Origin: UBA4132 sp037133675
GTDB lineage: Bacteria > Pseudomonadota > Gammaproteobacteria > Methylococcales > Methylomonadaceae
Reading direction: 5' to 3'
DNA: 12,429 nt
Assembly (NCBI GenBank): GCA_037133675.1
Contig: JBAXNR010000111.1
Coordinates: 1 to 12,429 of the forward strand
The notes under the pieces were generated by a model that was not told where the DNA came from, did no database searches, and saw only the letters and a program-made list of their open reading frames with translations. Positions 1 through 7,532 of this stretch are shown here, one piece after another (the first letter of the stretch is position 1; each line of letters opens with the position of its first letter). Position numbers and translations under genes: made by a program.

Positions 1-793
1 TTAAAGTTGCTATATTATGCCAGATGTCAATGACATTTTTATGAGAAAGCCGTGCGGATTTAACAACAAACGAACCGCTATAAATATCAATGGCGCGTAA
101 AAGTGGGGCTACCTGTTGCGGGTCAGTCATTGAGGCAAAATGTCCACCATTAACAGCGGTCAATGCACCTTTTAATGATTGGCTTATATCTCGCTCTACG
201 CGCCCGCTGGCTTCGGCATATCTAAAAACCTGCCCACTGGCTTGCAACGCTCTATGTGCCGTCTCTATGGCATTTCGGCTTTCGATACGTTGTAACACTT
301 CGAGTAATTCAGGTGCTTTGATTGACGCAATAGGACGACTACCAAGCCAAGGGAACAAGTCACGCTTTAATAGTGCCAGCGTTCGCTTTTGGTGGCTCTC
401 TGACTTGTTAAGCATTTTCTTTTCGTACCACTCCAACGCCACATACTCAAAACTGTCAACGACGGTTAATCCAGCATCAATGCGTTTTTTGTTTTCAGCG
501 GTCAACCGTTGTTCTGCCTTTATTTCTTTTCTGGCTTTACTAGGATCGATACCGTTTGCATTTTGGTTACGCGCTTCCTCAACTTTACGTCTAGCATCGG
601 CTAAACCAGTAGCAGGGTAAACACCAATGGATAAAGTTTTACGCTTATTTTCGATGGTGTAATCAAATCGCCACCACTTCGCGCCATTGGGTTTAATGAG
701 CAAATAAAGCCCGCCGCCATCATTAAGGCGTTTGTCTTTGTCGATAGGTTTTGCGTTGCGGATAGTGACATCAGTCAGTAATTCTTTAGCCAT
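1..793 (-). CDS. P4-type tyrosine recombinase (integrase), 5' part, runs off window
   Basis: I translated this open frame by hand: 264 codons with no stop from the ATG at 793 to the window edge. Residues 1-85 have the arm-type DNA-binding domain of P4-like integrases (DUF4102), with DGGGLYL at 25-31, KWWRFDY at 39-45 and LSIGVYP near 54-60, followed by GIDP at 81-84. Residues 110-205 fit the core-binding SAM-like domain, with FPWLGSRPI at 147-155 and QVFRYAEASGR at 188-198. Such enzymes recombine an element attP with a tRNA attB, and tRNA-Pro lies 173 bases away. The catalytic Arg, His and Tyr motifs are not in the window. After about residue 247 (near base 53) the expected strand leading to the first catalytic Arg is not recognisable, so the gene may be interrupted there. 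Family call is strong; intactness is doubtful. Confidence 0.9.
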   Translation of the reverse strand, partial: MAKELLTDVTIRNAKPIDKDKRLNDGGGLYLLIKPNGAKWWRFDYTIENKRKTLSIGVYPATGLADARRKVEEARNQNANGIDPSKARKEIKAEQRLTAENKKRIDAGLTVVDSFEYVALEWYEKKMLNKSESHQKRTLALLKRDLFPWLGSRPIASIKAPELLEVLQRIESRNAIETAHRALQASGQVFRYAEASGRVERDISQSLKGALTAVNGGHFASMTDPQQVAPLLRAIDIYSGSFVVKSARLSHKNVIDIWHNIATL

Positions 794-794
794 T

Positions 795-875
795 GCAGTA
801 ACTCTCTAGGCAGTAACAGTAAAAATAAGCTGTTACTGTAAAACTTACTGCATAAAGTGTCGAGTGTTACTGCAT
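795..875. repeat. Cluster of GTTACTGC-like repeats, possible integrase arm sites or int operator
   Basis: GCAGTAAC occurs at 795-802 and 810-817. The reverse orientation appears as TTACTGCAT at 845-853 and again at 867-875. CAGTAACAG (811-819) and CTGTTACTG (830-838) form a perfect 9-base inverted repeat with a 10-base spacer, ending 17 bases before the integrase start. Short repeats between an integrase gene and its tRNA target are typical of arm-type binding sites. A repressor operator for int is the alternative. The repeats are seen directly; the role is inferred. Confidence 0.5.
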
Positions 876-898
876 TTCCTTGAGCTTCGTTGAACAAT

Positions 899-932
899 AA
901 AAAACCCGCTAAGCCTTATAACTTGCAGGTTT
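899..932 (-). terminator. Probable terminator of tRNA-Pro
   Basis: Read on the minus strand, the left arm (932-922) pairs with 913-902 through AAACC..GC.AAG against CTT.GC.GGTTT, with one wobble pair and one bulge, followed by a T-rich run at 904-899. It lies 34 bases past the tRNA 3' end, as expected for a Rho-independent terminator. If an element is integrated here, this hairpin would lie inside it. Confidence 0.6.
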
Positions 933-965
933 ATGTGCTTCTTTGCATCTTATTGATTCAGTGTT

Positions 966-1042
966 TGGTCGGAACGACAGGATTTGAACCTGCGACCCCT
1001 TGTCCCCCAGACAAGTGCGCTACCAAGCTGCGCTACGCTCCG
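966..1042 (-). tRNA. tRNA-Pro, anticodon GGG
   Basis: The 77-base cloverleaf was folded by eye on the minus strand. The acceptor stem is CGGAGCG/CGTTCCG with one G-T pair. The D arm has GCGC stems. The anticodon stem CTTGT/ACAAG encloses the loop CTGGGGG, which gives anticodon GGG (reads CCC, proline). The T arm is GCAGG TTCAAAT CCTGT, and ACCA is encoded at the 3' end. It lies downstream of the merR-like gene, as in many gammaproteobacteria. Its 3' half is the likely attachment site used by the adjacent integrase. Confidence 0.96.
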
Positions 1043-1101
1043 ATGTGTTTTGGTGATTTTTATTGAGTGAGAGTGTGAATACAATCTCTGGTGAAGCAAG
1101 A

Positions 1102-1132
1102 GGGCGGATTATACAGTATCCGCCCTTTTTTT
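1102..1132. promoter_or_regulatory. -10 box of tRNA-Pro inside a terminator-like hairpin
   Basis: The perfect inverted repeat GGGCGGAT (1102-1109) and ATCCGCCC (1118-1125) is followed on the plus strand by seven T residues (1126-1132), a good terminator for plus-strand transcripts. On the minus strand the loop and arm contain TATAAT (1113-1108) followed by CCGCCC, a GC-rich discriminator of the kind found at stringently controlled stable-RNA promoters. It lies 66 bases before the mature tRNA, so a short 5' leader is implied. I see no convincing -35 box. The hairpin may also end merR-operon transcripts, although the U-tract is poor in that direction. Confidence 0.5.
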
Positions 1133-1138
1133 GTAGTT

Positions 1139-1489
1139 CTATTTTAGTAATTCTAAAATGTCTTCGAGATCAGCGACCATTTGGTGAATGAGTTGCTTGG
1201 TGATGGTGGCATTGTCTTTGTTGTCATCACTGCTTAAATGCGCTCTTGCACCACCAATGGTGTAACCTTGCTCGTAGAGTAACGAACGAATTTGCCGTAT
1301 CATCAATACGTCATGACGCTGATAATAACGACGGTTTCCGCGTCGTTTTATCGGGCTGAGTTCGGTGAACTCTTGTTCCCAATAGCGTAATACATGAGGT
1401 TTGACTCCACACAATTCGCTGACTTCACCAATGGTGAAATAACGTTTTGCGGGAATAACTGGCAGATCATTATTACTCGGATCCAACAT
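1139..1489 (-). CDS. MerR-family transcriptional regulator (ihfA-linked)
   Basis: This 116-residue protein carries an N-terminal winged helix-turn-helix of the MerR type at about residues 17-85. Visible signatures are YFTIGEVSELCGVKPHVLRYWE (17-38), RRGNRRYY (49-56) and a second helical region with YEQGYTIGGAR (72-82). The short tail of about 30 residues is helical and too small for a large effector domain; no metal-binding cysteine pair is visible. This orthologue is regularly found directly downstream of ihfA in gammaproteobacteria, and its ligand and targets are not known to me. The start overlaps the end of ihfA by 17 bases, so the two are probably cotranscribed and translationally coupled. 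Confidence 0.92.
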   Translation of the reverse strand: MLDPSNNDLPVIPAKRYFTIGEVSELCGVKPHVLRYWEQEFTELSPIKRRGNRRYYQRHDVLMIRQIRSLLYEQGYTIGGARAHLSSDDNKDNATITKQLIHQMVADLEDILELLK

Positions 1490-1769
1490 ACGCTTCTACT
1501 CGGGCTTTTAGTTTTTGACCTGAACGGAATGTTACCACACGCCGTGCTGTAATGGGAATTTCTTCGCCTGTTTTTGGGTTTCTGCCAGGGCGACTGCTTT
1601 TGTCTCGCAGTTCAAATTTACCGAATCCAGAAATTTTTACTTGCTTACCTTGCTCTAAAGAACTTTTGATTTCTTCAAAAAAGAACTCTACCATGTCCTT
1701 CGCTTCGCGCTTGTTTAAGCCTAGCTCGTCAAATAAGCCTTCTGCAAAATCTGCTTTTGTTAATGCCAT
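1473..1769 (-). CDS. ihfA: Integration host factor subunit alpha
   Basis: IhfA pairs with IhfB to form IHF, a nucleoid protein that binds specific sites and bends DNA sharply. It is needed for many promoters and for site-specific recombination by lambda-type integrases. The 98-residue length is typical. ALTKADFAE opens the helical dimerisation part, GFGKFELRDK (48-57) leads into the beta-ribbon arm, and RPGRNPKTGEEIPI (60-73) carries the intercalating proline (P65). The C terminus is RRVVTFRSGQKLK (76-88). The alpha rather than beta subunit is supported by its position between pheT and merR. The start is 3 bases after the pheT stop, with a weak GAGAGA ribosome site inside pheT. Confidence 0.97.
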   Translation of the reverse strand: MALTKADFAEGLFDELGLNKREAKDMVEFFFEEIKSSLEQGKQVKISGFGKFELRDKSSRPGRNPKTGEEIPITARRVVTFRSGQKLKARVEAYVGSE

Positions 1770-1772
1770 GAA

Positions 1773-4148
1773 TCAATCTCTCAATTTTGCGCCCGTGTTT
1801 CGGGTCAGTGTGTCTAACAACGTGCTAACTATAGCATCTATTTCTGAATCTGTAAGCGTTTGTATGTCATTTTGTAAGGTTATGCTCAATGCTACGCTTT
1901 TACAGCCTTCTACTACACCTTTACCACGATAAATATCAAAAATTACAACATCTTGTAGTGTGGGTTCATTGCTGTTTTTAATACAGTCAATTAGCTGATT
2001 TGCAGTGATGCCATCATTGACTAACAAGGCTAAATCGCGGCGCACAGACGGATATTTAGACAACGGTTTAAATTTAGCAGGTGTTTTAGTTAATACTAGG
2101 TCTTGTGCTAATTCAAATAAAAATACTTGGCTATCAAACCCCAGTTGTTTTTCAAGATTAGGATGTAACATCCCTAACCAGCCGATACTTTGCCCATCTT
2201 TGTTGAGAATTTCAGCGGTTTGATATGGATGCAAGGCGGTTTGTTCTGCGGGGACAAACTGCGCTTCACAGCCTGTTAAACCAAACAAGGCTTCTACGTC
2301 AGCTTTAACATCAAAGAAATCAACTTTGCGGGTTTTTTTGCCCCATTGTTCAGTGTATGCGCTGCCTAAGGCTAAACCTGCCAACATTTTTTCCTGTTGA
2401 GTTTCACCATCTTTCTGCACAAAACGTAAGCCTGTTTCAAATAAGCGCACGCGGGTTTGTTGGCGGTTGGTGTTATGCAAAGCCGCTTTAATTAACCCAC
2501 ACCATAAAGTGGTGCGCATCACTGCCATATCGGCAGAAATAGGATTTTTTAAACGCACGACTTCATCATTCGGTGCGATGATTTTTTGGATGTCTTCATC
2601 GACAAAACTGTAGGTGATAGCTTCTTGATAACCTCTATCGACTAATAAATCTTTCACGCGGTCGAGTTCTAACACGCTTTCAGTCGCTAAACCTAGTTGC
2701 GAACGCATGAGTAAACTGCTGTTAGGCAGGTTGTTATAACCGACAATACGCGCAATTTCTTCGATTAAATCCGCCTCGATAGCGATGTCAAAACGAAAGC
2801 CTGTCGGTGTAACTAGCCAGCCGTCAGCTTGGATTTCTACAGCCAGACCTAAGCGTTGAAAAATAGACACCACGCGTTCATCAGCAATGGCGATACCTAG
2901 GGTTTTTTCTAGGCGTTGTTTTCTTAACAACACAGCATCACGGTTAGGTAATGCGGCTTCTGTGGTGACTTCGGTAATTGCACCGCCGCTACCACCTGCA
3001 ATATCGACAATTAGTTGCGTCGCTCGTTCGATAGCACGAACTTGTAAAGTAAAATCTACGCCACGTTCAAAACGGTGTGATGAATCGGTGTGCAAACCAT
3101 ATTGCCGCGCTTTACCTACAATCGTTAGTGGCGTAAAAAATGCGCATTCTAAGAAAATGTCTTGCGTGCTATCGCTCACCGCTGATTCACTGCCACCCAT
3201 GACACCTGCTAAAGCAAGGGCTTGAACATTGTCGGCAATGACTAAGGATTCAGTGTCGAGTTTGATGGTTTGCCCATTTAATAACGCCAATTCTTCATCG
3301 GCTTGCGCATAACGCACGGTGATACCGCCTGTTAATTTATCGGCATCAAAGGCGTGTAGCGGTTGACCTAATTCGATTAACACATAGTTAGTGACATCAA
3401 CCACCGCGCCTAAACTGCGCACACCTGAACGGCGCAAGCGTTCCTGCATCCATAATGGCGTTTCGGCTTGTGGATTAACGCCTTTGATTAAACGACCTAG
3501 GTAACGGGGGCAGGCTTCAGAAGCTTGCACGCTGACGGTTAATGATTCGGCATGAGCAACCGCGCTGTTTTCAAACTGTGTAGCCGTCCAGTCCATTTCA
3601 TTTAATACCGCAACTTCACGCGCAATACCTTCAACACTCAAACAATCCGCCCGATTCGGCGTTAAATCCACTTCAATAATCGAATCATTCAGCGATAAAT
3701 AGTCACGAATATCCACACCGACAGGCGCGTCATTGGGTAATTCCATTAAGCCGTTAGCATCAGCGGCAAGCCCAAGTTCTTTTTCAGAACACAGCATTCC
3801 AAACGATTCCACACCGCGTAATTTGGATTTTTTGATTTTAAAATCTTCGGGCAATACCGCGCCAATCAACGCTGCTGGAATTTTTAAACCAACGCGTACA
3901 TTCGCCGCGCCACAAACAATTTGTAACGGTTCAGCTTCACCAACATTGACACGGCAAACGCGCAATTTGTCGGCATCTGGATGTTTTTCCATTGCCAATA
4001 CTTCGCCGACCACTACACCGCTAAACACTGCCGCAGCAGGTTCAACTGAATCGACTTCCAAGCCAGCCATAGTAATTTGCGCCACCAATGCGGCAGTATC
4101 GAGGGGTGGATTAACGTAACTTCTTAACCACGTTTCACTGATTTTCAT
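1773..4148 (-). CDS. pheT: Phenylalanine-tRNA ligase beta subunit
   Basis: PheT is the tRNA-recognising and editing half of the alpha2beta2 phenylalanyl-tRNA synthetase. At 791 residues it is full length. Order of parts: N-terminal piece (1-40); EMAP-like tRNA-binding domain (about 42-150) with HPDADKL at 56-62; B3/B4 editing region (about 210-380) with LGQPLHAFDADKL; B5 region (about 400-475); catalytic-like core; and the C-terminal ferredoxin-fold anticodon-binding domain (about 698-791) with SKYPSVRRDLALLV. It heads the pheT-ihfA-merR unit. Unusually, no pheS lies just upstream: 310 bases separate pheT from a divergent gene. No clear Shine-Dalgarno site precedes the ATG. Confidence 0.97.
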   Translation of the reverse strand: MKISETWLRSYVNPPLDTAALVAQITMAGLEVDSVEPAAAVFSGVVVGEVLAMEKHPDADKLRVCRVNVGEAEPLQIVCGAANVRVGLKIPAALIGAVLPEDFKIKKSKLRGVESFGMLCSEKELGLAADANGLMELPNDAPVGVDIRDYLSLNDSIIEVDLTPNRADCLSVEGIAREVAVLNEMDWTATQFENSAVAHAESLTVSVQASEACPRYLGRLIKGVNPQAETPLWMQERLRRSGVRSLGAVVDVTNYVLIELGQPLHAFDADKLTGGITVRYAQADEELALLNGQTIKLDTESLVIADNVQALALAGVMGGSESAVSDSTQDIFLECAFFTPLTIVGKARQYGLHTDSSHRFERGVDFTLQVRAIERATQLIVDIAGGSGGAITEVTTEAALPNRDAVLLRKQRLEKTLGIAIADERVVSIFQRLGLAVEIQADGWLVTPTGFRFDIAIEADLIEEIARIVGYNNLPNSSLLMRSQLGLATESVLELDRVKDLLVDRGYQEAITYSFVDEDIQKIIAPNDEVVRLKNPISADMAVMRTTLWCGLIKAALHNTNRQQTRVRLFETGLRFVQKDGETQQEKMLAGLALGSAYTEQWGKKTRKVDFFDVKADVEALFGLTGCEAQFVPAEQTALHPYQTAEILNKDGQSIGWLGMLHPNLEKQLGFDSQVFLFELAQDLVLTKTPAKFKPLSKYPSVRRDLALLVNDGITANQLIDCIKNSNEPTLQDVVIFDIYRGKGVVEGCKSVALSITLQNDIQTLTDSEIDAIVSTLLDTLTRNTGAKLRD

Positions 4149-4154
4149 AATTTG

Positions 4155-4184
4155 AATCGCTACTTGCTTAAAAAATAAGCGATT
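4155..4184 (-). promoter_or_regulatory. Two mutually exclusive hairpins in the pheT leader
   Basis: Just upstream of the pheT start (6 bases), AATCGCT (4155-4161) can pair with AGCGATT (4178-4184). Alternatively GCTTA (4166-4170) can pair with TAAGC (4176-4180) around a five-base loop. The two structures share bases 4178-4180, so they cannot form together. Synthetase operons are often controlled by leader structure, but I see no leader peptide rich in Phe codons and no T-box. The structures are seen; regulation is inferred. Confidence 0.35.
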
Positions 4185-4242
4185 TTATCATGAGATAGAG
4201 GTTTGTATGGATTGTTTCAGCATATAAAACGCGGTAAAGGCA

Positions 4243-4314
4243 CAATAAGCGATAGCCATATTGTGTTGTATGTAATGACACAACATTCGGCGGAATGCGT
4301 TATCGCTAATTCCG
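4243..4314. repeat. Palindromic intergenic repeat
   Basis: Nested inverted repeats fill the space between pheT and the divergent lipoprotein gene: AGCGATA (4248-4254) with TATCGCT (4301-4307); TGTTGT (4264-4269) with ACAACA (4280-4285); and CGGAAT (4291-4296) with ATTCCG (4309-4314) enclosing GCG/CGC. The layout resembles dispersed REP-like or MITE-like elements. A minus-strand frame read across it (4438-4217, TTG start) appears fortuitous. The remainder of the 310-base gap (4149-4458) holds only the leader hairpins and a weak promoter. Confidence 0.5.
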
Positions 4315-4391
4315 ACTTACGAGTTGATTGTACGGGGATAAATATCAGAAACAATAAGTGAAGCATTGCTTTTGTAAAAATTCCATTCATA

Positions 4392-4422
4392 TTGAGAAAG
4401 AAGGATGTCGATAGGCTAAAAT
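4392..4422 (+). promoter_or_regulatory. Weak candidate promoter for the L,D-transpeptidase gene
   Basis: TTGAGA (4392-4397) and TAAAAT (4417-4422) are separated by 19 bases, longer than the ideal 17, and lie 36 bases before the ATG at 4459. An alternative -10 box is TATAAC at 4424-4429. This is a by-eye match in an AT-rich leader. Confidence 0.3.
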
Positions 4423-4458
4423 GTATAACAATATCCAACTTTTTTTATCTCACACATT

Positions 4459-5268
4459 ATGAAATCAACACGCAAAATCATTGTCGGCTTAGCCCTGACA
4501 GCATTACTGGTTGCCTGCTCCGAGTACCAGCCCATTAATACACCGACTGTTATCACACCAGTAAAACCACAGGCTCAAAGTATGCCAAATTACCTCCCAA
4601 TTAATCCAGTAGGTCAAAGAACCGTAGAAGATATTGTGCAAATTTACGGTGTCAATGCGACACGCAAACTAAATAACTATTTCACCAAAGCCAAAGTATC
4701 CTTTCCTCCCAAAGAAATCACCCTCGTTGCCTTAAAACAGGAAAAGAAACTGGAACTATGGGCAAGGGATAACGCAGAATTCCGCCTAATTCACAGCTAC
4801 CGCATTCAGGCTGCCAGTGGCGTAGCGGGTCCAAAATTGCGCCTAGGCGACGAGCAAGTGCCAGAAGGCATATACCGAATCGAGGGACTCAATCCCAACA
4901 GCCATTACCACCTGTCCATGAAACTCAACTACCCAAACGCATTTGACTTGCTCCATGCAGAGATGGAAGGACGCACTGAACCTGGTTCGGATATTTTCAT
5001 ACATGGCAGAGCCGTCTCTATCGGTTGCCTTGCTATGGGCGATGAAACCATAGAAGAACTTTTCATCCTCACCACGCAAGTAGGCGCGGAGAATGTAAAA
5101 GTCGTCATCGCCCCGCACGATCCAAGAGTCACTCCTTTAAAAGCTGATTCAGAACAACTTCCACTATGGACAACGGAACTGTATGCCACTATTTCCCGCG
5201 AAATCAATGCGTTGTCAACTACGGTGAAATCAGCGCAATCAATGGGTTCACAATCGATACTGCATTAA
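4459..5268 (+). CDS. YafK-type L,D-transpeptidase-fold lipoprotein
   Basis: This 269-residue protein has a lipoprotein signal: basic start, hydrophobic stretch, and lipobox LVAC with the lipidated Cys at residue 20. A YkuD catalytic domain follows at about 85-220. The signature HGxxxSxGCxxM is visible as H182, G183, S187, G189, C190, M193, with C190 as the nucleophile. GPKLRLGDEQVPEGIY (124-139) and the spacing match the YafK branch. Escherichia coli YafK (DpaA) hydrolyses the bond between peptidoglycan and Braun lipoprotein rather than forming crosslinks. I therefore expect a periplasmic, membrane-anchored peptidoglycan hydrolase or transpeptidase; which activity cannot be told from sequence. 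The gene stands alone between repeats. Confidence 0.88.
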   Translation: MKSTRKIIVGLALTALLVACSEYQPINTPTVITPVKPQAQSMPNYLPINPVGQRTVEDIVQIYGVNATRKLNNYFTKAKVSFPPKEITLVALKQEKKLELWARDNAEFRLIHSYRIQAASGVAGPKLRLGDEQVPEGIYRIEGLNPNSHYHLSMKLNYPNAFDLLHAEMEGRTEPGSDIFIHGRAVSIGCLAMGDETIEELFILTTQVGAENVKVVIAPHDPRVTPLKADSEQLPLWTTELYATISREINALSTTVKSAQSMGSQSILH

Positions 5269-5295
5269 TCAATAATGCTGTAGTGCGTGAGTGAC

Positions 5296-5330
5296 AGCGT
5301 AATACGCGCAATACGTTTCACTATTACGCT
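5296..5330. repeat. Perfect 9-base inverted repeat after the lipoprotein gene
   Basis: AGCGTAATA (5296-5304) and TATTACGCT (5322-5330) are exact inverted copies separated by 17 bases, starting 27 bases after the stop of the L,D-transpeptidase gene. There is no T-run directly after it, so it is at best a weak terminator for that gene. It could equally be the end of an old insertion, since a broken reading frame begins beside it. Confidence 0.5.
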
Positions 5331-5457
5331 CTACCGAGTTTTGTGAAGACTTAGGCTTCATCAAATGAATCGGTATAAGAAAGGCTATTGCTACACTGAA
5401 AACGGGCGTGAAGATGCCATTATGCTGGCATTGCAATTAAACGTAACTGATGTTTAA
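5331..5457 (+). pseudogene. C-terminal remnant of a RimI-like GNAT acetyltransferase
   Basis: Two short frames join across a one-base shift at about 5363-5367. The first reads TEFCEDLGFIK and stops at a TGA overlapping the second. The second begins at 5365 and reads MNRYKKGYCYTENGRED, then AIMLALQL, ending at TAA 5455-5457. Together they match the C terminus of RimI-type N-acetyltransferases, where a YESLGF motif is followed by a basic YY segment and DGREDAIIMAL. No upstream domain with the acetyl-CoA loop is present. This is a relic, not a functional gene. Its end overlaps the 3' end of the AEC-like gene on the other strand. Confidence 0.6.
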
Positions 5458-6354
5458 GATTGTCTTTAGTAAGCTTAAAAAAATAAGAGCTAACAAATAC
5501 AAACCTGACGAACCTACGACATCATCAACGACTTGTTTATGAATACTACTGTGTTCAAGCATGACAGGAACTAGCGAACTGACAGGTAGCAACACAAATA
5601 GGGCAACAATAATTAAACTGGCTTGTAAGTCTATTTCATTTAACCAGCCTAAATAATAACAAGTCAGACAAAAAACAGTTGGTAATAATAAGCCAACGAT
5701 ACGGGCAGCAAACATTCTTTTTAGTAATAAACAGGGATGTTTTAAAATTTCAGGATTAAATTGCAAGCCTAAATACAAAGCAATTGAAATGGTAATTAGT
5801 TGCTTGGTCATTGTATTTAATAGCGGAATGAAATTGTTATCCCATGCTCGCAGTGCGAAACCGCTGGCAATGGCAATTAATATCAAAACAATATCCCACC
5901 ACGCGCTTTTTTTCTGTTTTGTTGCTAGATTGGTGTTGTCATTTAAACGAATTAGTAGAGGATAAATCAGTAGTAGCGAGATGAAATTGCCTAAGTCGAT
6001 GATAATAAACAGCGGCAGTAAAGAAGGTTCAAATAGGGTGAGTAATAATACACCGCGATTGCCGCCGCCATAACTGGAGAATATCAGTAAGTCTGTTGCG
6101 AAGTTGGGAGATTTTTTTTTAAAGAGCAGTCCTAATAAAGCGGGAAAAAGTTGGATGGTGATTCCTAAAATGAAGGGAATACCGAGGATTATGTTTTGTT
6201 GTTTGTTGGCGAATAAGAAGCTGATAAGAGCTAATAAGAGGTAGAAGTTTATTTTTTGTGACAGAGGCTTTATTTTACTTGCAAACTGCTTGTGGTTTTT
6301 TTGTAAGATAAAGCCTAGTGTTATAAAAGTGATTGTAATAGCAATAGCTATCAT
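5437..6354 (-). CDS. AEC-like polytopic membrane protein, third gene of TIR operon
   Basis: This 305-residue, very hydrophobic protein has about ten predicted membrane segments, near residues 1-18, 36-50, 52-77, 86-108, 112-135, 152-170, 182-198, 213-236, 243-262 and 280-297. Length and topology fit the auxin efflux carrier (AEC) family of secondary transporters. So do a Gly-rich GGGNRG turn in the middle of a membrane stretch (96-101) and DLGN at 120-123. The match is distant and the substrate is unknown. Its ATG overlaps the stop of the preceding TIR gene by 4 bases (ATGA), implying translational coupling and a shared role. In a defence reading it would be the membrane-acting part; alternatively it is an ordinary transporter carried along with the operon. 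The 3' end overlaps a gene relic, and no terminator is seen. Confidence 0.7.
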   Translation of the reverse strand: MIAIAITITFITLGFILQKNHKQFASKIKPLSQKINFYLLLALISFLFANKQQNIILGIPFILGITIQLFPALLGLLFKKKSPNFATDLLIFSSYGGGNRGVLLLTLFEPSLLPLFIIIDLGNFISLLLIYPLLIRLNDNTNLATKQKKSAWWDIVLILIAIASGFALRAWDNNFIPLLNTMTKQLITISIALYLGLQFNPEILKHPCLLLKRMFAARIVGLLLPTVFCLTCYYLGWLNEIDLQASLIIVALFVLLPVSSLVPVMLEHSSIHKQVVDDVVGSSGLYLLALIFLSLLKTILNISYV

Positions 6355-7523
6355 GATTCAGAATGAAGTCTACTATTAAGATAAGTCACGGCTAATTTTG
6401 CTTTTGAAGTTAAGTTTTTGCTTTGTCGTAACAAACGGTCATTTATTTTATATAAAGCGGTTGTTTTTCCATTTACTCCTTTCTTTAAGTCTTCTTCACT
6501 GACAAAAACAGCATAACCGATCATAATAACAGTTTCTCTTTTACGAGATTTATCAACATTATCTTCAACGGCAAATCCTGGGATATATTCTATTTTTAAA
6601 ATTTTAGATTTTGCAAAATCGTCTTTAGCAATTTTAGCAAATATAGTTCTGTTTTCAAATTGAACAGAACCAAATACATCGATGCTATCTGATTTAACCT
6701 GAGTTTGCGCTGTATCTGCAAGCTGCCTTTCAAATACAAGAATATTCTTTTCGTCAGTAAAAGCAATGAACGTTGATATTCTAGTTTGATTAATAATAAC
6801 TGTATTAGAACTATATTCAGGATAGAGTATCTGATAAGATGAGTCTATACCATGTTTTAAATAATTTGCTAGGAGATGTGGTATTTCGTTAATTGATACA
6901 TTTTTATAATCTTCAAATACTTCATCTACTGATAAATTAATATCGAGATGGTTTGTAACTTTGACATCATGACGAACTTTGCTTGGGTGAGAAAAACGGT
7001 ATTTTTCTAAAATGGCACTGATATTATCTTTAAATCCATCCCAAGTATTTTCCATGTGTCTTTCAATAGCCTCCCAACCTCTGCGATAGGCTTTATGATC
7101 ATCTTTGGTAGCCATTTCATTAATGGTTGATAGCAATCTTTGCATTTGTTCTTTGCTAAATTCAAAATTGTTTTCTTCAGTAAACTGAAGGTAATTAAAC
7201 TTTGAAATTGGAGCTTCTATGTTATCTTTGTCTCGTCCAAACAATATGGGGCATACTTTTCTCGTTTTATTTTTAGCAGCCGACCCTGCTTCAAACAATA
7301 GCCATGGAGAATTTAAATTATCTCGAGTCAAAACAAGGATGCCATAATCTGAATCCAATAATTGGTCTAATTCTTTTTCCCAATTAACACCAGGGTCTAA
7401 GTCTTCTGATGAAACATGAATCATTAAGTTTCTATCATAGTTGTGTATCCAATGCTTTAACTCTTCGGCAATTTCTTGACTAAATTTTCCAGAAAAACTA
7501 ATAAATATTTGAAATGATTCCAT
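6351..7523 (-). CDS. TIR-domain protein B with long conserved C-terminal domain
   Basis: This 390-residue protein has a TIR domain at about 1-140. IFISFSGKFS is at 6-15, HVSSEDLDPGVNWE at 36-49, YGILVLTRDNLNSPWLLFEAG at 60-80 and VCPILFG at 90-96. Bacterial TIR domains of this type cleave NAD+, and E78 in the LLFEAG motif is the expected catalytic glutamate. A helical linker (about 141-178) leads to a C-terminal domain from HPSK (179-182) to the end, also present in the gene just upstream. That part contains ISTFIAFTDEKNILVFERQ (249-267), VFGSVQFE (283-290) and YIPGFAVEDN (313-322), which is reminiscent of a Nudix-type fold without the Nudix box. It starts 9 bases after its paralogue, with AAGG as ribosome site, and is AT-rich. 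Confidence 0.85.
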   Translation of the reverse strand: MESFQIFISFSGKFSQEIAEELKHWIHNYDRNLMIHVSSEDLDPGVNWEKELDQLLDSDYGILVLTRDNLNSPWLLFEAGSAAKNKTRKVCPILFGRDKDNIEAPISKFNYLQFTEENNFEFSKEQMQRLLSTINEMATKDDHKAYRRGWEAIERHMENTWDGFKDNISAILEKYRFSHPSKVRHDVKVTNHLDINLSVDEVFEDYKNVSINEIPHLLANYLKHGIDSSYQILYPEYSSNTVIINQTRISTFIAFTDEKNILVFERQLADTAQTQVKSDSIDVFGSVQFENRTIFAKIAKDDFAKSKILKIEYIPGFAVEDNVDKSRKRETVIMIGYAVFVSEEDLKKGVNGKTTALYKINDRLLRQSKNLTSKAKLAVTYLNSRLHSES

Positions 7524-7532
7524 AACACTGCC

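Noticed and set aside
90..620. Long plus-strand open frame of 176 codons
   Set aside because: It is antisense to the clearly recognisable integrase on the minus strand, and its protein has no family features.
1552..1932. Plus-strand open frame across ihfA and the end of pheT
   Set aside because: It is a shadow of two conserved genes on the other strand.
4217..4438. Minus-strand frame of 73 codons between pheT and the lipoprotein gene
   Set aside because: It starts at TTG without a ribosome site, and its second half is simply the translated palindromic repeat. I treat it as non-coding.
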